A stretch of 64,000 nt of DNA from assembly GCA_030272585.1 (NCBI GenBank), contig BSYQ01000004.1:1488001-1552000 (forward strand), read 5' to 3'. The position numbers and the translations under genes were made by a program. The stretch is from Bryopsis sp. KO-2023 (lineage: Eukaryota > Chlorophyta > Ulvophyceae > Bryopsidales > Bryopsidaceae). Under the pieces are notes generated by a model. The model was not told the DNA's origin. It ran no database searches and saw only the letters and a list, made by a program, of their open reading frames with translations. Positions 23,932 through 36,139 of this stretch are shown here, piece after piece. The stretch's first letter is position 1; each line of letters opens with the position of its first letter.

Positions 23932-24538
23932 CCAGCCAGGAGTTACTGGAAAGGTGAAAAATAACTTTTTGTTCATGGGTTTGGACTCAAGAAAAGATAA
24001 AAATTTATCTGTGACTTCGAAGTGGGCAGAAACCGCTTTGGCAATCCAACGCTGAAGCTGTTCAGGAAACGAACGGGAAGGAAAACACTGGAGAAACGTT
24101 GGTGTCTTGTTTCCAAAGCGGTGCCGCTGTTAAATTCACCATTTTTTGTGGTAACGAAAAAATTCAGAGTGCCATCCGAATTCACCTTGCTGGAAAGCTA
24201 AAAACAAGAGGTGCCTGTTTTGCAGCGCCTGTTTTCTTATCGAAAAAAGGGGGGGGGGGAGGGAGGGCACTTCATCAATCATTCAAGAACTGTGCTCATT
24301 TCGGCAAAAAGTGGCTGTTGGTAGTGCTCAACACAGACCACACTTTTTGTTTGAACATGCAGATTTCTTCCCAAAATTCATACCAAAAAATTTATTTCAA
24401 ACTTGAAGCATAGCTTCACCGTCCCCATCGCATCCATCTCAGTCAATATCCAATATCGGTTACACAACAGCAACAACATCCCCATTCCCTTGAACGACCA
24501 AAACGATTGAAGGAAATCCAACACACACGATTGTGACA

Positions 24539-27500
24539 TCAACCTTTCAGAATTTGTTTGAGGCGTTCTATCTCTCCTTCACCGCATGTTCCTTCCCTGC
24601 AACCCAATTTCTCAGTATTAGTTTCCTCCAGACACCCACAGATTTCTTCTTCGATCGTATCCCCATCTTGGTCTCTGATACTCATATCAGCACCAGCATT
24701 TTTCAAAACTTCAATGGCTTCACCACTCCCATAACTGGCTGCCGCAGACACTGGGGTGCCCCCATCCTCAGCCTGAGCATCTATTTCAGCTCCATTGTCC
24801 AACAGCAATTGAACCAACTCTGGGTTTCCAGCATAGGCAACATTGTGCAAGGGTGTTACACCAAAATCATCACGAGCATTCACATTGGCACCTGCGGACC
24901 AAATCACAAAGCCTCTACTCAAAACATTTCACAAGACTGATGCAAAAAGTGGCATTGAAAGTAGAAGAAAATTTTCCAAAGGGGGGCACCTGATTCAAGG
25001 AGAAACCCTGCCACCTCAAATTCCCCCTTTTGTGCTGCAACGCTCAAAGGGGTGAACCCGGAATCTGTTTTCAAATCCACAGTTGCCCCTGAAATACAAA
25101 ACGCCAAACCCCCAAAATCAGGATTACAGCTGCAGATATTCATTGTGGAAAGATAGAGTATCTGTTGATTGTCACCAGCTCTGAATGAAAGCTTGTTGGC
25201 AAGAACTTTCCAAGTGCAGCAACAAACAATGGAGCTGAAAAATTTAAATCTGGTTTGCACTATATTTTGCATTTGGATCGTATAATTTGGCAACAACAAA
25301 GGCAAGAAGACAAGAAAACCTGTTTTTTGGAGCTCAAGAATCTGGTGGTGGTTTTCAGAAAATCAATACAGTAACAAGAGAAAACGCTGTTGAAATACTT
25401 CGGGAAAAGAACTGAATTCAACACTTGAAAACATCGCTGCTTTCACTTAGAAAAAAGAGGAAAGGATTGAAAGAGGAAAAGATTGAAAGAAAGAGAATTA
25501 AAGACAGCCAAGAGTTCATCAAAAAATAAACAATGACCGTCAATTCACAGTTATGTACCGAGAAAATACTGACTTTCACTCTCCAAGAGAAAACAGTGGG
25601 AGCTTGATTTCAAAAGCGATGACGCTGTTCAATCCATATTTTCTTTTCTTTTTGCAAACAAAGCTACAAAAGGGGGGTGGGGGTAAATTGAAAATTTCCT
25701 TAAATTTCCTTAATTTCCCCCGCCCCCCCCCACACATAAGATGGACCTTCGTATTGAATTTCACCTTCTTGGACCAAGACCCTGGCAATTTCCAAGTGAC
25801 CGTTTTGTGCAGCAAAATACAATGCAGTTACGCCTCTATTATTTTGTGCATCAACATTGGCCCCTGCAACAACATTCGTTGAAGATAGCATTAAAATTTG
25901 CCCTTAAGATTGAATAAACTTACAAAGTGACATAACACAGAATAGAGGCCTTGTCGCCATGCTTTTGTCTAAGCAAAAAAATACTCGGAACCACCACCTG
26001 CTGTGAGGGGCTCTTTTCTACGCATAACTGTACTAGTCGCGAAAAATATATTATGCACTAGTATTATTGCATGTCACATGGGACTGCTTTGTTTTGCAAT
26101 AAGATCCTTTCTACCCCATATTGTTCAAAAAGTAGCAGGTGGAAGGAATTTCAGTCCATCCCAATGCACTCCACGTGTTTCTCATATTGAGATCTGCCAC
26201 CCAATAGTTTGTCGCATTCCTTATTTCTTTTTTCTTCAATGGTCCTTATCTGAATCAGGTGCCCTTATGGAAATGCAGGGAGAATTTATCCGTTTATCAT
26301 GTGGAATCAATCTGCATGCAAAAGAAAGAAGCCAATCACCTTTTTCAATCAGTATTTTAACAATTTCCACATGACCCTCCTGAGCAGCAACATGCAATGC
26401 AGTAAACTTCAATTCTTCATGCGTGGATGAAGGATCCGCCCCTTTTGAAAGCAGCTCCTGAAAATCAACAAGCACACCTCCACTTTGGCTTGTCGTGGTG
26501 TACTCGTAAAAAAATGCAAAATACAAAATCAACCATAAAAAAAAAGTGGTGTACTCGTAAAAAAATGCAAAATACAAAATCAACCATAAAAAAAAAGTAC
26601 CTTGACTTTGTCGAGGTTCCCAAACAAGACAGCGGAGAAGAGATCACTATTCAGTTGCTCGCAATCCTCGCGGCATACTCCCTGTTTCAAAAACATCTCA
26701 AAATAGAGATGTTTCATGTCAGAGTTTGTCATAGGACTGATAGGACTTGTGCCAACTGGGCCGAGGTTTAGGGCGAGGCATTCATATTAACTCAATTGTA
26801 GTACTTCACCAAACTGCAACTGAAATGGAATTTACTACAGCTGAATTCCACAAACATTCTGGGATTATCCAAATCATGCGATCGAGAATTACCTCGGCAG
26901 CATCTTCGACATTTTTGAATGGACTCTCAGCCTCACTGGGTGGGGATGTCTCAGGGGAAGAAGTTTGTGAACCCTTTAAACAAAACAAACAGCTGTGAAA
27001 AATGCATACATACAAAAACGTCAAATTGATTCGAGTGCTGTATCTGAGTCCCCACACATTGGCATGTTTCAGCATCGTGATGAGTGATGATTTTTTTGTT
27101 GTTCAGCACTACAGATGAATGATGATCGATTGGTTTGTATAGAGCACACAAGCACAAAGTGTCAGAAATAACCTTTCAAATGCAAGAAAGAAACCTACCA
27201 TTTTTTCATGAATCCATTGGCGAAAAGAGCTGACCCTGGTGTACACCCCTGGTTTGAACTTGCCCTCCTGTGAACCTCCACAGTCATCAGGGCCAAAAGA
27301 CACCAACCCAACCAGGAGGTCAAAATCTGGAACTCCACCTTCATCAGGGATCACTAGAGGACCCCCAGAATCACCTGGCATAAAACATTCCATTGCAACT
27401 CAACTGTGATAGCTACAGGATGGGTATAGCTACACGTCGTGAACGGTAGATGAGCATATCTTCAATTTGAAAGCAATAAATTTGTTCTCTGACAATCGCA

Positions 27501-28647
27501 TCAACACTTGCCTTGGCATCTTCCCTGAGAGGTTGCATTGGCACATAGCATGTTGTCTTTAATTTGGCTCCAAACATTCAAGCAGTTTATGTTTTCGACG
27601 TATTCAAGGTCATCAGCCACTTGGAGGGTGCTTGGCAGAGGTCCCTTGTCCGAAATCCTGCCCCATCCCAGAGCCGCCACAATTTGACTTGCCCCCAGCT
27701 GCTGGGACGCATCCGGCAGCCTGACTGGTGTTTTTGTGGACTCCCTTTCCAGCAGGAGTAACGCAATATCGTTGCCATCGTCCCCATTTCCTGTCCAGCC
27801 TTCGTGGACGAAGACTTTCACTGAGGGTATCACCTGATGTCCACATTGTCAATATATTCATTGCCGATATGGGAAATCCTTGTGTCAACATTTTTGTGGT
27901 AGACCTGTGTTGTGGCATCAGCAAAAACTGATATTCACAATGCTTGGCATTCCATGCCTGGAAATGCACTTATAATGTACCGCCCTGATGAACGATCATC
28001 ACCTCAGCACCCGCTTCATCGTTTATTCCATGCGCCCCCACATACACAATTGGCGTAGCACCAACAGAGCCTGGTCCCGAAACGCAATGTGCCGCGGTCA
28101 GAACCCATTTTTTTGCCACCAAGGCCCCACCGCAGCCATGCGCCCGAGTGCCAGTCACCCTTAGCGAGCACGCGTACGTGAATCTACCTTCAGGTGCAGG
28201 GTGGCCTCCCTGCTCCAACCCGATTCTCACATTCAGAAAACGCACGCGATCGAAACAAAATGATTGCGAACATATGGACACTGGCGTACCGTGACGAATA
28301 GGCCTGGGTCTTGAAGCAGGTTCCTTGCGATGGCGGCGGCGCTGATCGGATCGGATTCCGTCAAGTTAGTCTCCTGAACGAGGCGAGTAGTCGTCAAGAC
28401 CTCAGCCCTTCCCCAAACAAACCAGAATTGACAATCGCAATAGATCGGCCCACCTGCCGGCTCCAGCCTCCGTTTCGTGGAGACGCTGCAAAACTCCACA
28501 CTGTAAAAATGACGGGGCGCACAGTCAAACGGAAGAGTCACGAGTACCAGCCAAAACAACGAAACTAATGCTACCTGACACTTCTGAGAAAACGAGCGTT
28601 ATTGCGACCACCAAGGCAAACGCCGCATGAAAAAGAACAGCGTTCAT
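24539..28647 (-). CDS. Secreted serine protease-ankyrin repeat fusion, gene D
   Basis: The exon order is as in gene C and all frames are open: signal peptide ([20 protein letters not shown]), ASPRNGG exon, propeptide exon ending in LFVT, His exon (LTAAHC), Asp exon (GNDIALL), Ser exon (GDSGGP), one linker exon ([12 protein letters not shown]), cap exon ([15 protein letters not shown]), [11 protein letters not shown] repeat, ANVDAQNN and ATVDLK repeats, and the last exon with two repeats and the Cys tail (CGCLEE...[20 protein letters not shown]). The GC donor before the Ser exon is kept at 27,512. Positions 189-190 are Gly-Arg. The intron between the cap and the ELLSKG exon carries a recent 51-base tandem duplication. 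Confidence 0.85.
26495..26596. repeat. 51-base tandem duplication in a gene D intron
   Basis: Two essentially identical units start with GTGGTGTACTCG and end in a run of A. They lie next to the splice acceptor region of the ELLSKG exon and are absent from gene C. Confidence 0.9.
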
Positions 28648-28735
28648 TTCGATCTGAACCGCGCAGAACTCGAATTCGTTTCGCTAAGAACGATCCGGAC
28701 GGGGACATCGGAAGCTGGTCCTTTCATGCGATTTC

Positions 28736-28754
28736 ACTTGCACTTCGTGCAAGT
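28736..28754. promoter_or_regulatory. Perfect inverted repeat upstream of gene D
   Basis: The same 19-base sequence as upstream of gene C, ACTTGCAC-TTC-GTGCAAGT, lies about 90 bases before the start codon. Confidence 0.45.
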
Positions 28755-28759
28755 CCCCT

Positions 28760-30700
28760 GCACCTTGGGGAGAATTCTTGTTGGCGCCAAACTCCTCGTC
28801 CAAGGAGACGAACCTCGTTTATCTTCTTCCGGTTCAATCAGATCAACCAAGGATTGGAAAAAAAGAAGTTTTGTTGGCTTGGGACAGTTTTTGCATCACC
28901 ACTGTTTCGGGAACATGGGCTTTTGAAAACCTTTATTTGGAAAGGTCCTTGGGTGGGTCCAGAATAGCTCCTCAGGCCCCATATGTACAGCCCCAGCTGC
29001 CTTCTCAAATGTAAACAGATTCCTAAGATTCCTCCTCAGGCAACAGTGAACTCAATTATTGATTGATTCAGGTCCTGGGGTTCTTGTGCACTGATTTTGG
29101 ATTTTTTTTCGAAGAATAATTTTCATGGCTTAAAAAAAAAGCCAGCTCAGTTTTTCACAAGCAAGCTTCATTCTGGCAAAAAAAAAGTTGTGGTGTAAGA
29201 ATCATGGGTTCATGTCATCGTTTGGGTAAGATGATCATCATCATATGATATAAACGGGCAAAGTAGATGAGATCCTTTTGTTTCAGGTGGAATTGTCTGT
29301 TTGGAGCAGTCGAATGAATCGGCAGTCGCAGAGACTTGGGAGTATAACGGCAGTGCATGAATGAAACTGACACTATGCAAGATACAACTTCTTCACTGTG
29401 TCCGTGTAAGGCAGACACACTCTTTCAGTGCGAAAAAATAATTTCGAATGGACCTGGAGTGAATTCTACTGATAATACTTCAGAGTGGTGCACTTCTCAA
29501 GGTAAATTGTTCAAGTCTGTCGACTTGGCTGCTGGTAATCACTTGCCTCCTTTGTTTATCGTTCGAAACTAAACTGTCTAGCCCCAGTAGGTGACGAATC
29601 TCATCATTATTTCTGCAATCAGTTAATCCAATGTTCAACCCATGTCTACCCTCAATCAAAAGAAATGGAGTGGAACGACAAAAAAGTTCGCTTCAACAAA
29701 GCGTTAGGCTGTGCCCTGTGCAAAGAATGAGAAATCTATTCCCATGCTCTTTCGAATTCGACAGTAGCGCTACTGGAACTGGAAGATTTTGAACTGTTGC
29801 GACTGCTTGGGATAAAGAACGAATCAATGGCCCACTGCCCGAAGAGAACCCGCCAAACGACTCCAACACAAGACATGTCAACTCGAATCCCAGCCGACTA
29901 CATTCTGAGCCACCTGAGCCTTCTGTTCTAAACACCGCAATGGCCAGCGTCTACTTCCCAAATCGCCCAGGGCAAGGAGTGTTGTTGCAAAGGCTGAGCA
30001 ACTGTAACATCGATAACAGATGCCCTCAGGGCATATCTATATGGGAGGCTCCCATATAAAAATAGATCGAAGAATAGATGGAGGGCGGCATCTTCGCATG
30101 TCGTCATGTTTGTTCGTTTGTGTTTGTGTGTGCGTGCAGCTATATTTACATATCAATACCAACGAATGGTTTTACTGAATGATATAATTTCGTCCTTGAA
30201 CATTTCCCATACACAGTTTTTTTGAATTCAGAACAAATCCATCACCACCTCTGCCAATATTTATGGGTTTGGAAAGGGACAGTGAAGCCATCGCACCATA
30301 GCCCGGAAAAACTGAACAGTAATCATCACTCGTTTCCAAAGATCCTCCCAAAAATGTTGAATAGTTGGCGTGTGTGTTTTTTTTGGACCACACCAGGCCA
30401 AAAATTCAAACAGGATTGAAAGATCCACACATGGATCTCAAAATATTATATTTGCAAGTTGCAACTTTTGAAGAGTGCAATTGCAGTGCTTCATTTTGGA
30501 GGCCACAACTAGTTGTGGACTCCAGTACTGCTCCGGAATAATAAAGAGAAAACCTATTTATAATAAAGATCAAACCAGGCATAAAATTGTCCGTATACCG
30601 ACAATCTAGGGTGATAGAGGATGGTAAGAGACAATTGATAATTTTTTTGAGACGCAAATATTAGTCTTGGGGGACTTTTTCAAAAAGAGCAACCACCCAC
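28760..30700. other. Intergenic stretch without a recognised gene
   Basis: The first 170 bases still resemble the upstream region of gene C. After that I see only short overlapping open frames, the longest about 80 codons (29,693-29,935, -), with no domain or consistent splice pattern. Confidence 0.45.
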
Positions 30701-30818
30701 CTTCTTGAATCAGTATTTTAACAATTTCCGCACGGCCCTCCTGAGCAGCAAAATGCAGGGGAGAAGAATTTAAGTCTCCATGCGTGGATGACAAATCCGC
30801 CCCCTTTGAAAGCAGCTC
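30701..30818 (-). pseudogene. Solitary ankyrin exon of the protease-ankyrin family
   Basis: An exon of exactly 118 bases, with the family acceptor (GTTGATTTTCAG) and a GTGGGT donor, encodes [16 protein letters not shown]...GRAEIVKILIQEG. It corresponds to exon 10 of gene A. No neighbouring family exon is found, and the CDK5RAP3 start lies 250 bases away on the other strand. It is best seen as a relic of a partial duplication. Confidence 0.75.
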
Positions 30819-31071
30819 CTGAAAATCAACAAGCACACTCCCATCTTGCCATCTTATTCTCATGAAACAAACCATTTTTTGTATGTCTTCAAGATTTGTT
30901 TGTTTTCTACCCCCAGTCCCCAAGGAGCCAAGTCTGACAATCTTATCAAAATTTCTGGAATGTGCAGTACAATAACTGTACTTGCAGACGAACGACGCCC
31001 AAGGTGAAGACCAAGCGCGCTCGATTGCGAAAACCACGACCAGCTCCTTGGAGAAACGCGAAAAGCTCGGG

Positions 31072-32679
31072 ATGTCGGATTTATTTCCTTTGGACGTAAA
31101 CTACGGGCGGGTTGGGACCTGGCTGCAAGAAAGACACAAACTCCCCGCAGACTGGCTAAAGAAACTCCAAGCTTTCCAGCGAAAGGTTGCCGAGGCCGCA
31201 CTGGAGCTCCCGCCTGGTTTCCTCTCGCAGCTGGAAGGTGGCGATGACGTCCCTATGGACTATTTTCGCGCCCGTCAGATCAGGGACCGACTGGCCGAAA
31301 CGAGCGAGTATGGGCTATTCGGAAGGCTAGCTGGCTCCGCTGGGGTGTGGGACAAACTGGTCAGAACCGCAGAGAAGTCTTTGGTTTATCTGGGAGAGGC
31401 TGGCCAGAGCTTGGCCCAGAATGTGGATTTCGAGATCCCCTATCTGAAGCGTCAAGCAGAGACGTTGGACAAGCAGATCTCGGAGTGCGACAGGAAACAT
31501 GGGGATTGCTTGAAGTCAGCGACGTCCGGCGCGACCGCGTTCAGACACGAGTGCGAAGCTCTGGGGATGGCGGGAGTCGACGTGCGTTCCGAAGTCGTTA
31601 AATACTCGGACTCTGTGTTCACCGTGTTGCAGAGAGCCGTGGACGCGACGAAATCTCCCAAAATAGAGGAGGCCATCAGCTACTACGCGAGGTTCAGCAG
31701 TCACGTGCACGGGGAGGAAGCTACCATCAGCTTGGCTAGTTTGACGAAAGTGCGGATGAACCAAGTGGAAGCCCCGACTAGATCGATCGCCGAAACGCCA
31801 GCGGTCAAAACTTCCTCTGGAAATGAGGAAAACAACAACGGAAATCAATCAGAGGAGGCAGCAGCATCTGGCATCGACTGGGACTTCGATGTCGACCCCA
31901 CAGGTGCTGTAGAACGGTCTGGCACTGGGATCGATTGGGATTTCGAAATGGTGGAGGCCCCTGAAGAAGAAGGAGAGGGGGCATCCAGTGCTGAAGAGGT
32001 GGTGGGCAAAGAAGCTATCAATTGGGGAATAGATGTTGCAATTGAGGCGGAAGGGGGTGGGGAGGAGGGTGCAGGGGGTGTTGGAATTGATTGGGATGTT
32101 TCGGAGGAGCAGAGCAAACCTGAGGTGGAAAGTACCTCTCCGAAAGATGCCATCAGCGAAGTGGAAAGGAACGCATCCAATGCAGTTTTGAGAATCGTGT
32201 GGGATGCTGTATTTCGAAGCGAGTTGCTGGATGAATTGCTGGAGCTGAAGTCGTTTCTAACCATGCGGCAGGCTGGGCTGGAAGGGGAAAATCTGGGGTT
32301 CATCATGCTACCTCATGATTTACAGGGAATAGATGCCCGACAAATCGGGGGTTTACTGGAGAGCGTTCAAGTTGCTGTGGATGGGCTGACGTCGAAGGAG
32401 CCCAGGCAGCTCCTGATGTTGAAAACTTCGTCGAGATGGTTGGAAAGGATGGTGGGGGACTTGGAAAAGAAAGCTGGGCAGGAGGCGAGATGGAGAAAAT
32501 CAGCCATGCAATTAGAACGACGGCGGAAAGAATTGCAAAAGAACTTGATGTCGAATTCCCTGAAACTGGCGGCTCTGACCAAGCGAACGAAAACGATCAA
32601 AGCCGAAGTTGAGAAAGGGATATCATCCATTTTTGGTGGAAGGCAAATCAACATTTGTGGAGACATGGGGGGAATCTAG
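31072..32679 (+). CDS. CDK5RAP3: CDK5RAP3 / C53 / LZAP homologue (UFMylation, ER-phagy)
   Basis: A single exon encodes 535 residues, close to the 506 of human CDK5RAP3. The N-terminus (DVNYGRVGTWLQERHKLPADW) and the C-terminus (ISSIFGGRQINICGDM, matching the human RRYSGRP-NLMG end) are typical. The middle (about residues 260-375) is acidic and disordered and has four Trp motifs: IDWDFDV, IDWDFEM, INWGIDV and IDWDVSE. In plants and animals such IDWG-type motifs bind UFM1 and ATG8. With UFL1 and DDRGK1 the protein forms the UFM1 ligase complex at the ER, which handles stalled ribosomes. An in-frame extension upstream to 30,982 exists but starts inside a less conserved leader; ATG 31,072 fits the family start MSD. 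The lack of introns is unusual in this window. Confidence 0.93.
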   Translation: MSDLFPLDVNYGRVGTWLQERHKLPADWLKKLQAFQRKVAEAALELPPGFLSQLEGGDDVPMDYFRARQIRDRLAETSEYGLFGRLAGSAGVWDKLVRTAEKSLVYLGEAGQSLAQNVDFEIPYLKRQAETLDKQISECDRKHGDCLKSATSGATAFRHECEALGMAGVDVRSEVVKYSDSVFTVLQRAVDATKSPKIEEAISYYARFSSHVHGEEATISLASLTKVRMNQVEAPTRSIAETPAVKTSSGNEENNNGNQSEEAAASGIDWDFDVDPTGAVERSGTGIDWDFEMVEAPEEEGEGASSAEEVVGKEAINWGIDVAIEAEGGGEEGAGGVGIDWDVSEEQSKPEVESTSPKDAISEVERNASNAVLRIVWDAVFRSELLDELLELKSFLTMRQAGLEGENLGFIMLPHDLQGIDARQIGGLLESVQVAVDGLTSKEPRQLLMLKTSSRWLERMVGDLEKKAGQEARWRKSAMQLERRRKELQKNLMSNSLKLAALTKRTKTIKAEVEKGISSIFGGRQINICGDMGGI

Positions 32680-33812
32680 TTTTTCAAGAATTGATGGATT
32701 ACTGTAGTTCAGTTTTGTTGCATGTGCCATGGGGACAAAAGCAGATATGCAGGATTTGTTTCAATAGGTTGCTTTGTTATCCAATAAGGAATACCAACTG
32801 GCTCCCTTTGGTGAATTCCATCCCGTTAAATATGTTCCGATCAAACATCGACGCTCTCAAGATGGTTGGGTTCCAGTGAAATCAGTTGAAAGTAGTGACA
32901 TGGTCTGATCTGATCTGTAAATCTGATGTTAGCACAAGTGAAGGAACCTCATTGGAGGACGTGACACTGGCCATTGAGCGAATGATCGCTGCTTTGTATT
33001 TAGAATCTTGCATCAGTTGCACTTGTGGCAGACTGATTGATGAAAACAGCACGGGCACCGTCGAGAGGATATGATGAGGTCTCAGGTTTCTCTGGGAAAA
33101 ATGCAAACAAAAGCAGCCACTCTGGAAACACCAGAAAAGGACAAGATGTATGTATGTATGAAACAGGAGATTGGCAGGAAATCATTGCTTCATTGTGGGT
33201 CAAATTGCAAGGGCAGTTTTCCTTGGTACGCGGCGAATTGGGACTAAATCGAATTTTGCTTATTTTCTGAATAGTGTCTGTGTCTGTGTCATCTAGTGTC
33301 ATCTGTGTCTGATGATAAAAATCCTTTCTTCAACAGAGAAAATTAGATTCAAAACCATGATGGCCTGAAGCACAATGGGCCAAACATAATCGTTGCTGAA
33401 AAAACAGAAGCAGCTGATTTCAGAAAGTCTTCTCAGCGGAGGCTGGATTATTTCAAGAGATGTGCAGACGGCACAACAGATATTGAATCCTCATGCTTTC
33501 AATTCTCAAAATCGTGTTCCTGTACACATGTCGTGACCGATGCAAAAAGAGCTGCAGAAAACCCCATCCTGAAGTGAAAAAACCACGCTCTCTCAATTTC
33601 CTTTGAAAACCAACCCATTCGTAGTAGACTTTTGTGAAGAATTCCTGCAATGGGCCAAAAAAAAAAAAAAAAGAAATTCAAAATCAAAAATCAAAAATTG
33701 GTAGACTTGAGCATCCAACCGAACCAGATCCAGTCCAGAAATATGTGAAAAAGAAGGTGAATCAAGTATCTTGATTCAAACACAAGCATGCATGTGATGC
33801 ATGTATTGTCTG
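32680..33812. other. Intergenic stretch without a recognised gene
   Basis: A coding-like frame at 32,886-33,074 (+, LEDVTLAIERMIAALYLESC) has no partner exons that I can join. The remainder is AT-rich with an A run near 33,660. Confidence 0.4.
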
Positions 33813-35318
33813 TCAGACATGGAGTCCTTCCTTACATTCTTTCTTTTCGGCAGTCTCTTTTTCTTTCTCCACCGCCTTTGGTGGGGTCTTTTTGTCATCG
33901 CCCTCTGCCTTGGGGGCCTTGCTATCATCATTCTCGACCTCTGTTTTCAATTCTGTTTCAAATTCCTGAATAAACAAATTTCCACAATCCATCACCTCGA
34001 TTGCCAACCCTTCAATCTAAACTCTGCTGCCTATATTGCCTTTATATGAAACAAAAAAACCACTCTACTGGCACATGCATAATGTTTTGGTTTCTTGGCG
34101 CATGCAAACCCCCCTTGAACCTCACTATCCACCCAATGCCGATCCCATCAGATTTTGAAAAAGACTGGATGGCAAGCTGCCTCTGTAACGTTTATTTTGA
34201 AAGTATTGAAAATACAAGCAAAAAAAGCTATGCAGGGACAATGTTTATCATTACTACGTTTTCAGTGGTTGAATGTGGTTCCATGCTTGGACGAGATGAC
34301 CTTGAAAAATTCCATCGAGGGAGCGGTCAACACACAAGAGCAATGAAACAATAATCTTTCATTTTGCACGGAAATGACTCAAACATCTCCCATGGAAAAA
34401 GCCTATGAAAAGGCCAGGAGGTGATCTTAAGTCCGTGCAGGGCCCTCCTCATCTCCAGCCAAACTGGAGGGTTACGAGGATTTTCGACAAAAGAAGTCAT
34501 ATCATTAACAAATAATGGCTACAGAATCAATTGCTGTTGTTCTCTGGTTGATTAAGGGAAAAAAAAAATTGATTACCTTGGCGGCAACCTGGAAGCTCTT
34601 CATTGTTTTTCCGAGGCCTTTCCCCAGTTCAGGAAGTTTGCTTGGCCCTGGAAAATCAAAATCAAACAAAATGAGGATATCTGATCTGATTCTCTTTGGA
34701 CTGTGTTCCACAAGCCACCCATTTTGCTTCAACTATTTAGAAACATAAAATAAAAAATAACATATGTATCCAACTACAGAATATCTAAGCAGGAATTTAG
34801 GGGAGGGGGAGTCAATGAACTTGGACGAAATTCAGAAACTTGAGAGCATGATTCTGGAAATGGTTTTCTTTCGAACAATGTTAATGGGGTCCTGAGGGGA
34901 AAATTAGAACCCCACATCACATATCCAAACTAAGCCGAAACGTATTTCTCTCTCACCGAAAACCAAAGCCGCCACCCCCGCGATAACGACAACTTCAGGA
35001 AGTCCAAGCCCGAACAAACCCATTCTCGTCACCTGTCACGCACAACAGCAACTCACTTCCCTAACCTCGACCTTTTGATCCTCTTCTTTCAACGTCCCGT
35101 CACCTTGATCCGCGGATCAAAACACCTTTTCCCAACCTTCTAGAAAGGAATACCTGTCGATATCCGCGACGTTTTCCGAAAGAGCAACGAAGCCCTGGAC
35201 TGGACGCCCGGACGTCTGAGAAGCATCGAGCACCGATGCCTCGTTGGAGGCCAGAACAGTTGCGAGTAACAACTCGGCTTGCCGTGGGTAAACTGGTCGA
35301 TGGGAGATTCCACGACAT
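33813..35318 (-). CDS. TATA: Thylakoid Tat translocase subunit TatA (Tha4), plastid precursor
   Basis: Four exons (35,318-35,154, 35,032-34,957, 34,647-34,577, 33,965-33,813) join in frame to 154 residues. The start carries a Ser/Arg-rich presequence of about 55 residues without a hydrophobic core (MSWNLPSTSLPTASRVVTRN...), typical of a chloroplast transit peptide. Then come the TatA signature FGLGLPEVVVIAGVAALVFG (membrane helix), the hinge and amphipathic helix PSKLPELGKGLGKTMKSFQ and AAKEFETELK, and an acidic then Lys-rich tail. TatA forms the pore-like assembly of the twin-arginine pathway with TatB and TatC and moves folded proteins into the thylakoid lumen. The match to plant Tha4 is strong. 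A mitochondrial location is possible but less likely. Confidence 0.93.
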
Positions 35319-36139
35319 GGTTTAAAGACTCGTCAAGAGGAAAACGAAAAAAACGGATTTATGGAGCTGGGGTTCTTTCGTTTTATGCCACACAGAATTG
35401 TACCACAACCCAATTTTGTCGATCGTGTCGGGAATTTTCACTATTTTTGCCAGACTGTCGAGCTCCACTCAAAAAGCAAACGAACACAAACTGTGTGTTT
35501 TGCACTCCACAGGGTGGTGCACTCGTGAATGCAAACGGTATGAGGCGCTTTTTTTTTCTGGCCTGGAATGTCTTGTAATATTTTTGGTTGATATGGGGTG
35601 CTTTTTTCCGAGATGCAGCGGGCATTCTACCCATGAAACCAACATTACAACATGGAGTAATGGTCTGTGTCCGCATGTCAACAAATCCACACTGTCGCCC
35701 CTTCACAAAACTGCACTCCGTGCCTGTCAGACCCACCAATCATGACCAGAATCCCCAAATCAACAAGAACATCAAGGGTGGATTCCTTTGTGAGTGTTCC
35801 CTCCAGACCAAGAAAAAGTTTCTGCACTCATCTGTCTATAAACACTTGTGATCTTTATCATTTAGATCGAAACAAATCAATCCTTTCCATCGATTCTTTG
35901 CGCTCCATTGTGAATATTTTTTGCAGGCGCTGAAATTCTACAGGATCTTGCACCTGCCCAAAAAAAACACGGATCAAAGTTTCAGAGCAATGCTGCACCT
36001 AAATGAAAGAATGAGATCGACTAAAACAAGTTTTCTCCGATGAAGGTGTTCTTGCATTGTTTAATTGGCATCCCTTTCGCCTGAATTGTTTTTTGTCCAT
36101 GTCTTTGGTTCGTCAAAGTACAGTCTCAACTGGGTAAGG
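35319..36139. other. Intergenic stretch with an unassigned open frame
   Basis: A frame at 35,588-35,851 (+) reads GILPMKPTLQHGVMVCVRMS and later KGGFLCECSLQTKKKFLHSS before a stop, and looks partly coding. An antisense frame overlaps it. I cannot assign a start, partner exons or a family. Confidence 0.3.

Noticed and set aside
31845-32306. Long antisense frame within CDK5RAP3
   Set aside because: It is the Ser-rich shadow of the acidic disordered region on the coding strand.
33813-35318. Bacterial contamination as the source of tatA
   Set aside because: The gene has three phase-consistent spliceosomal introns and a transit peptide.
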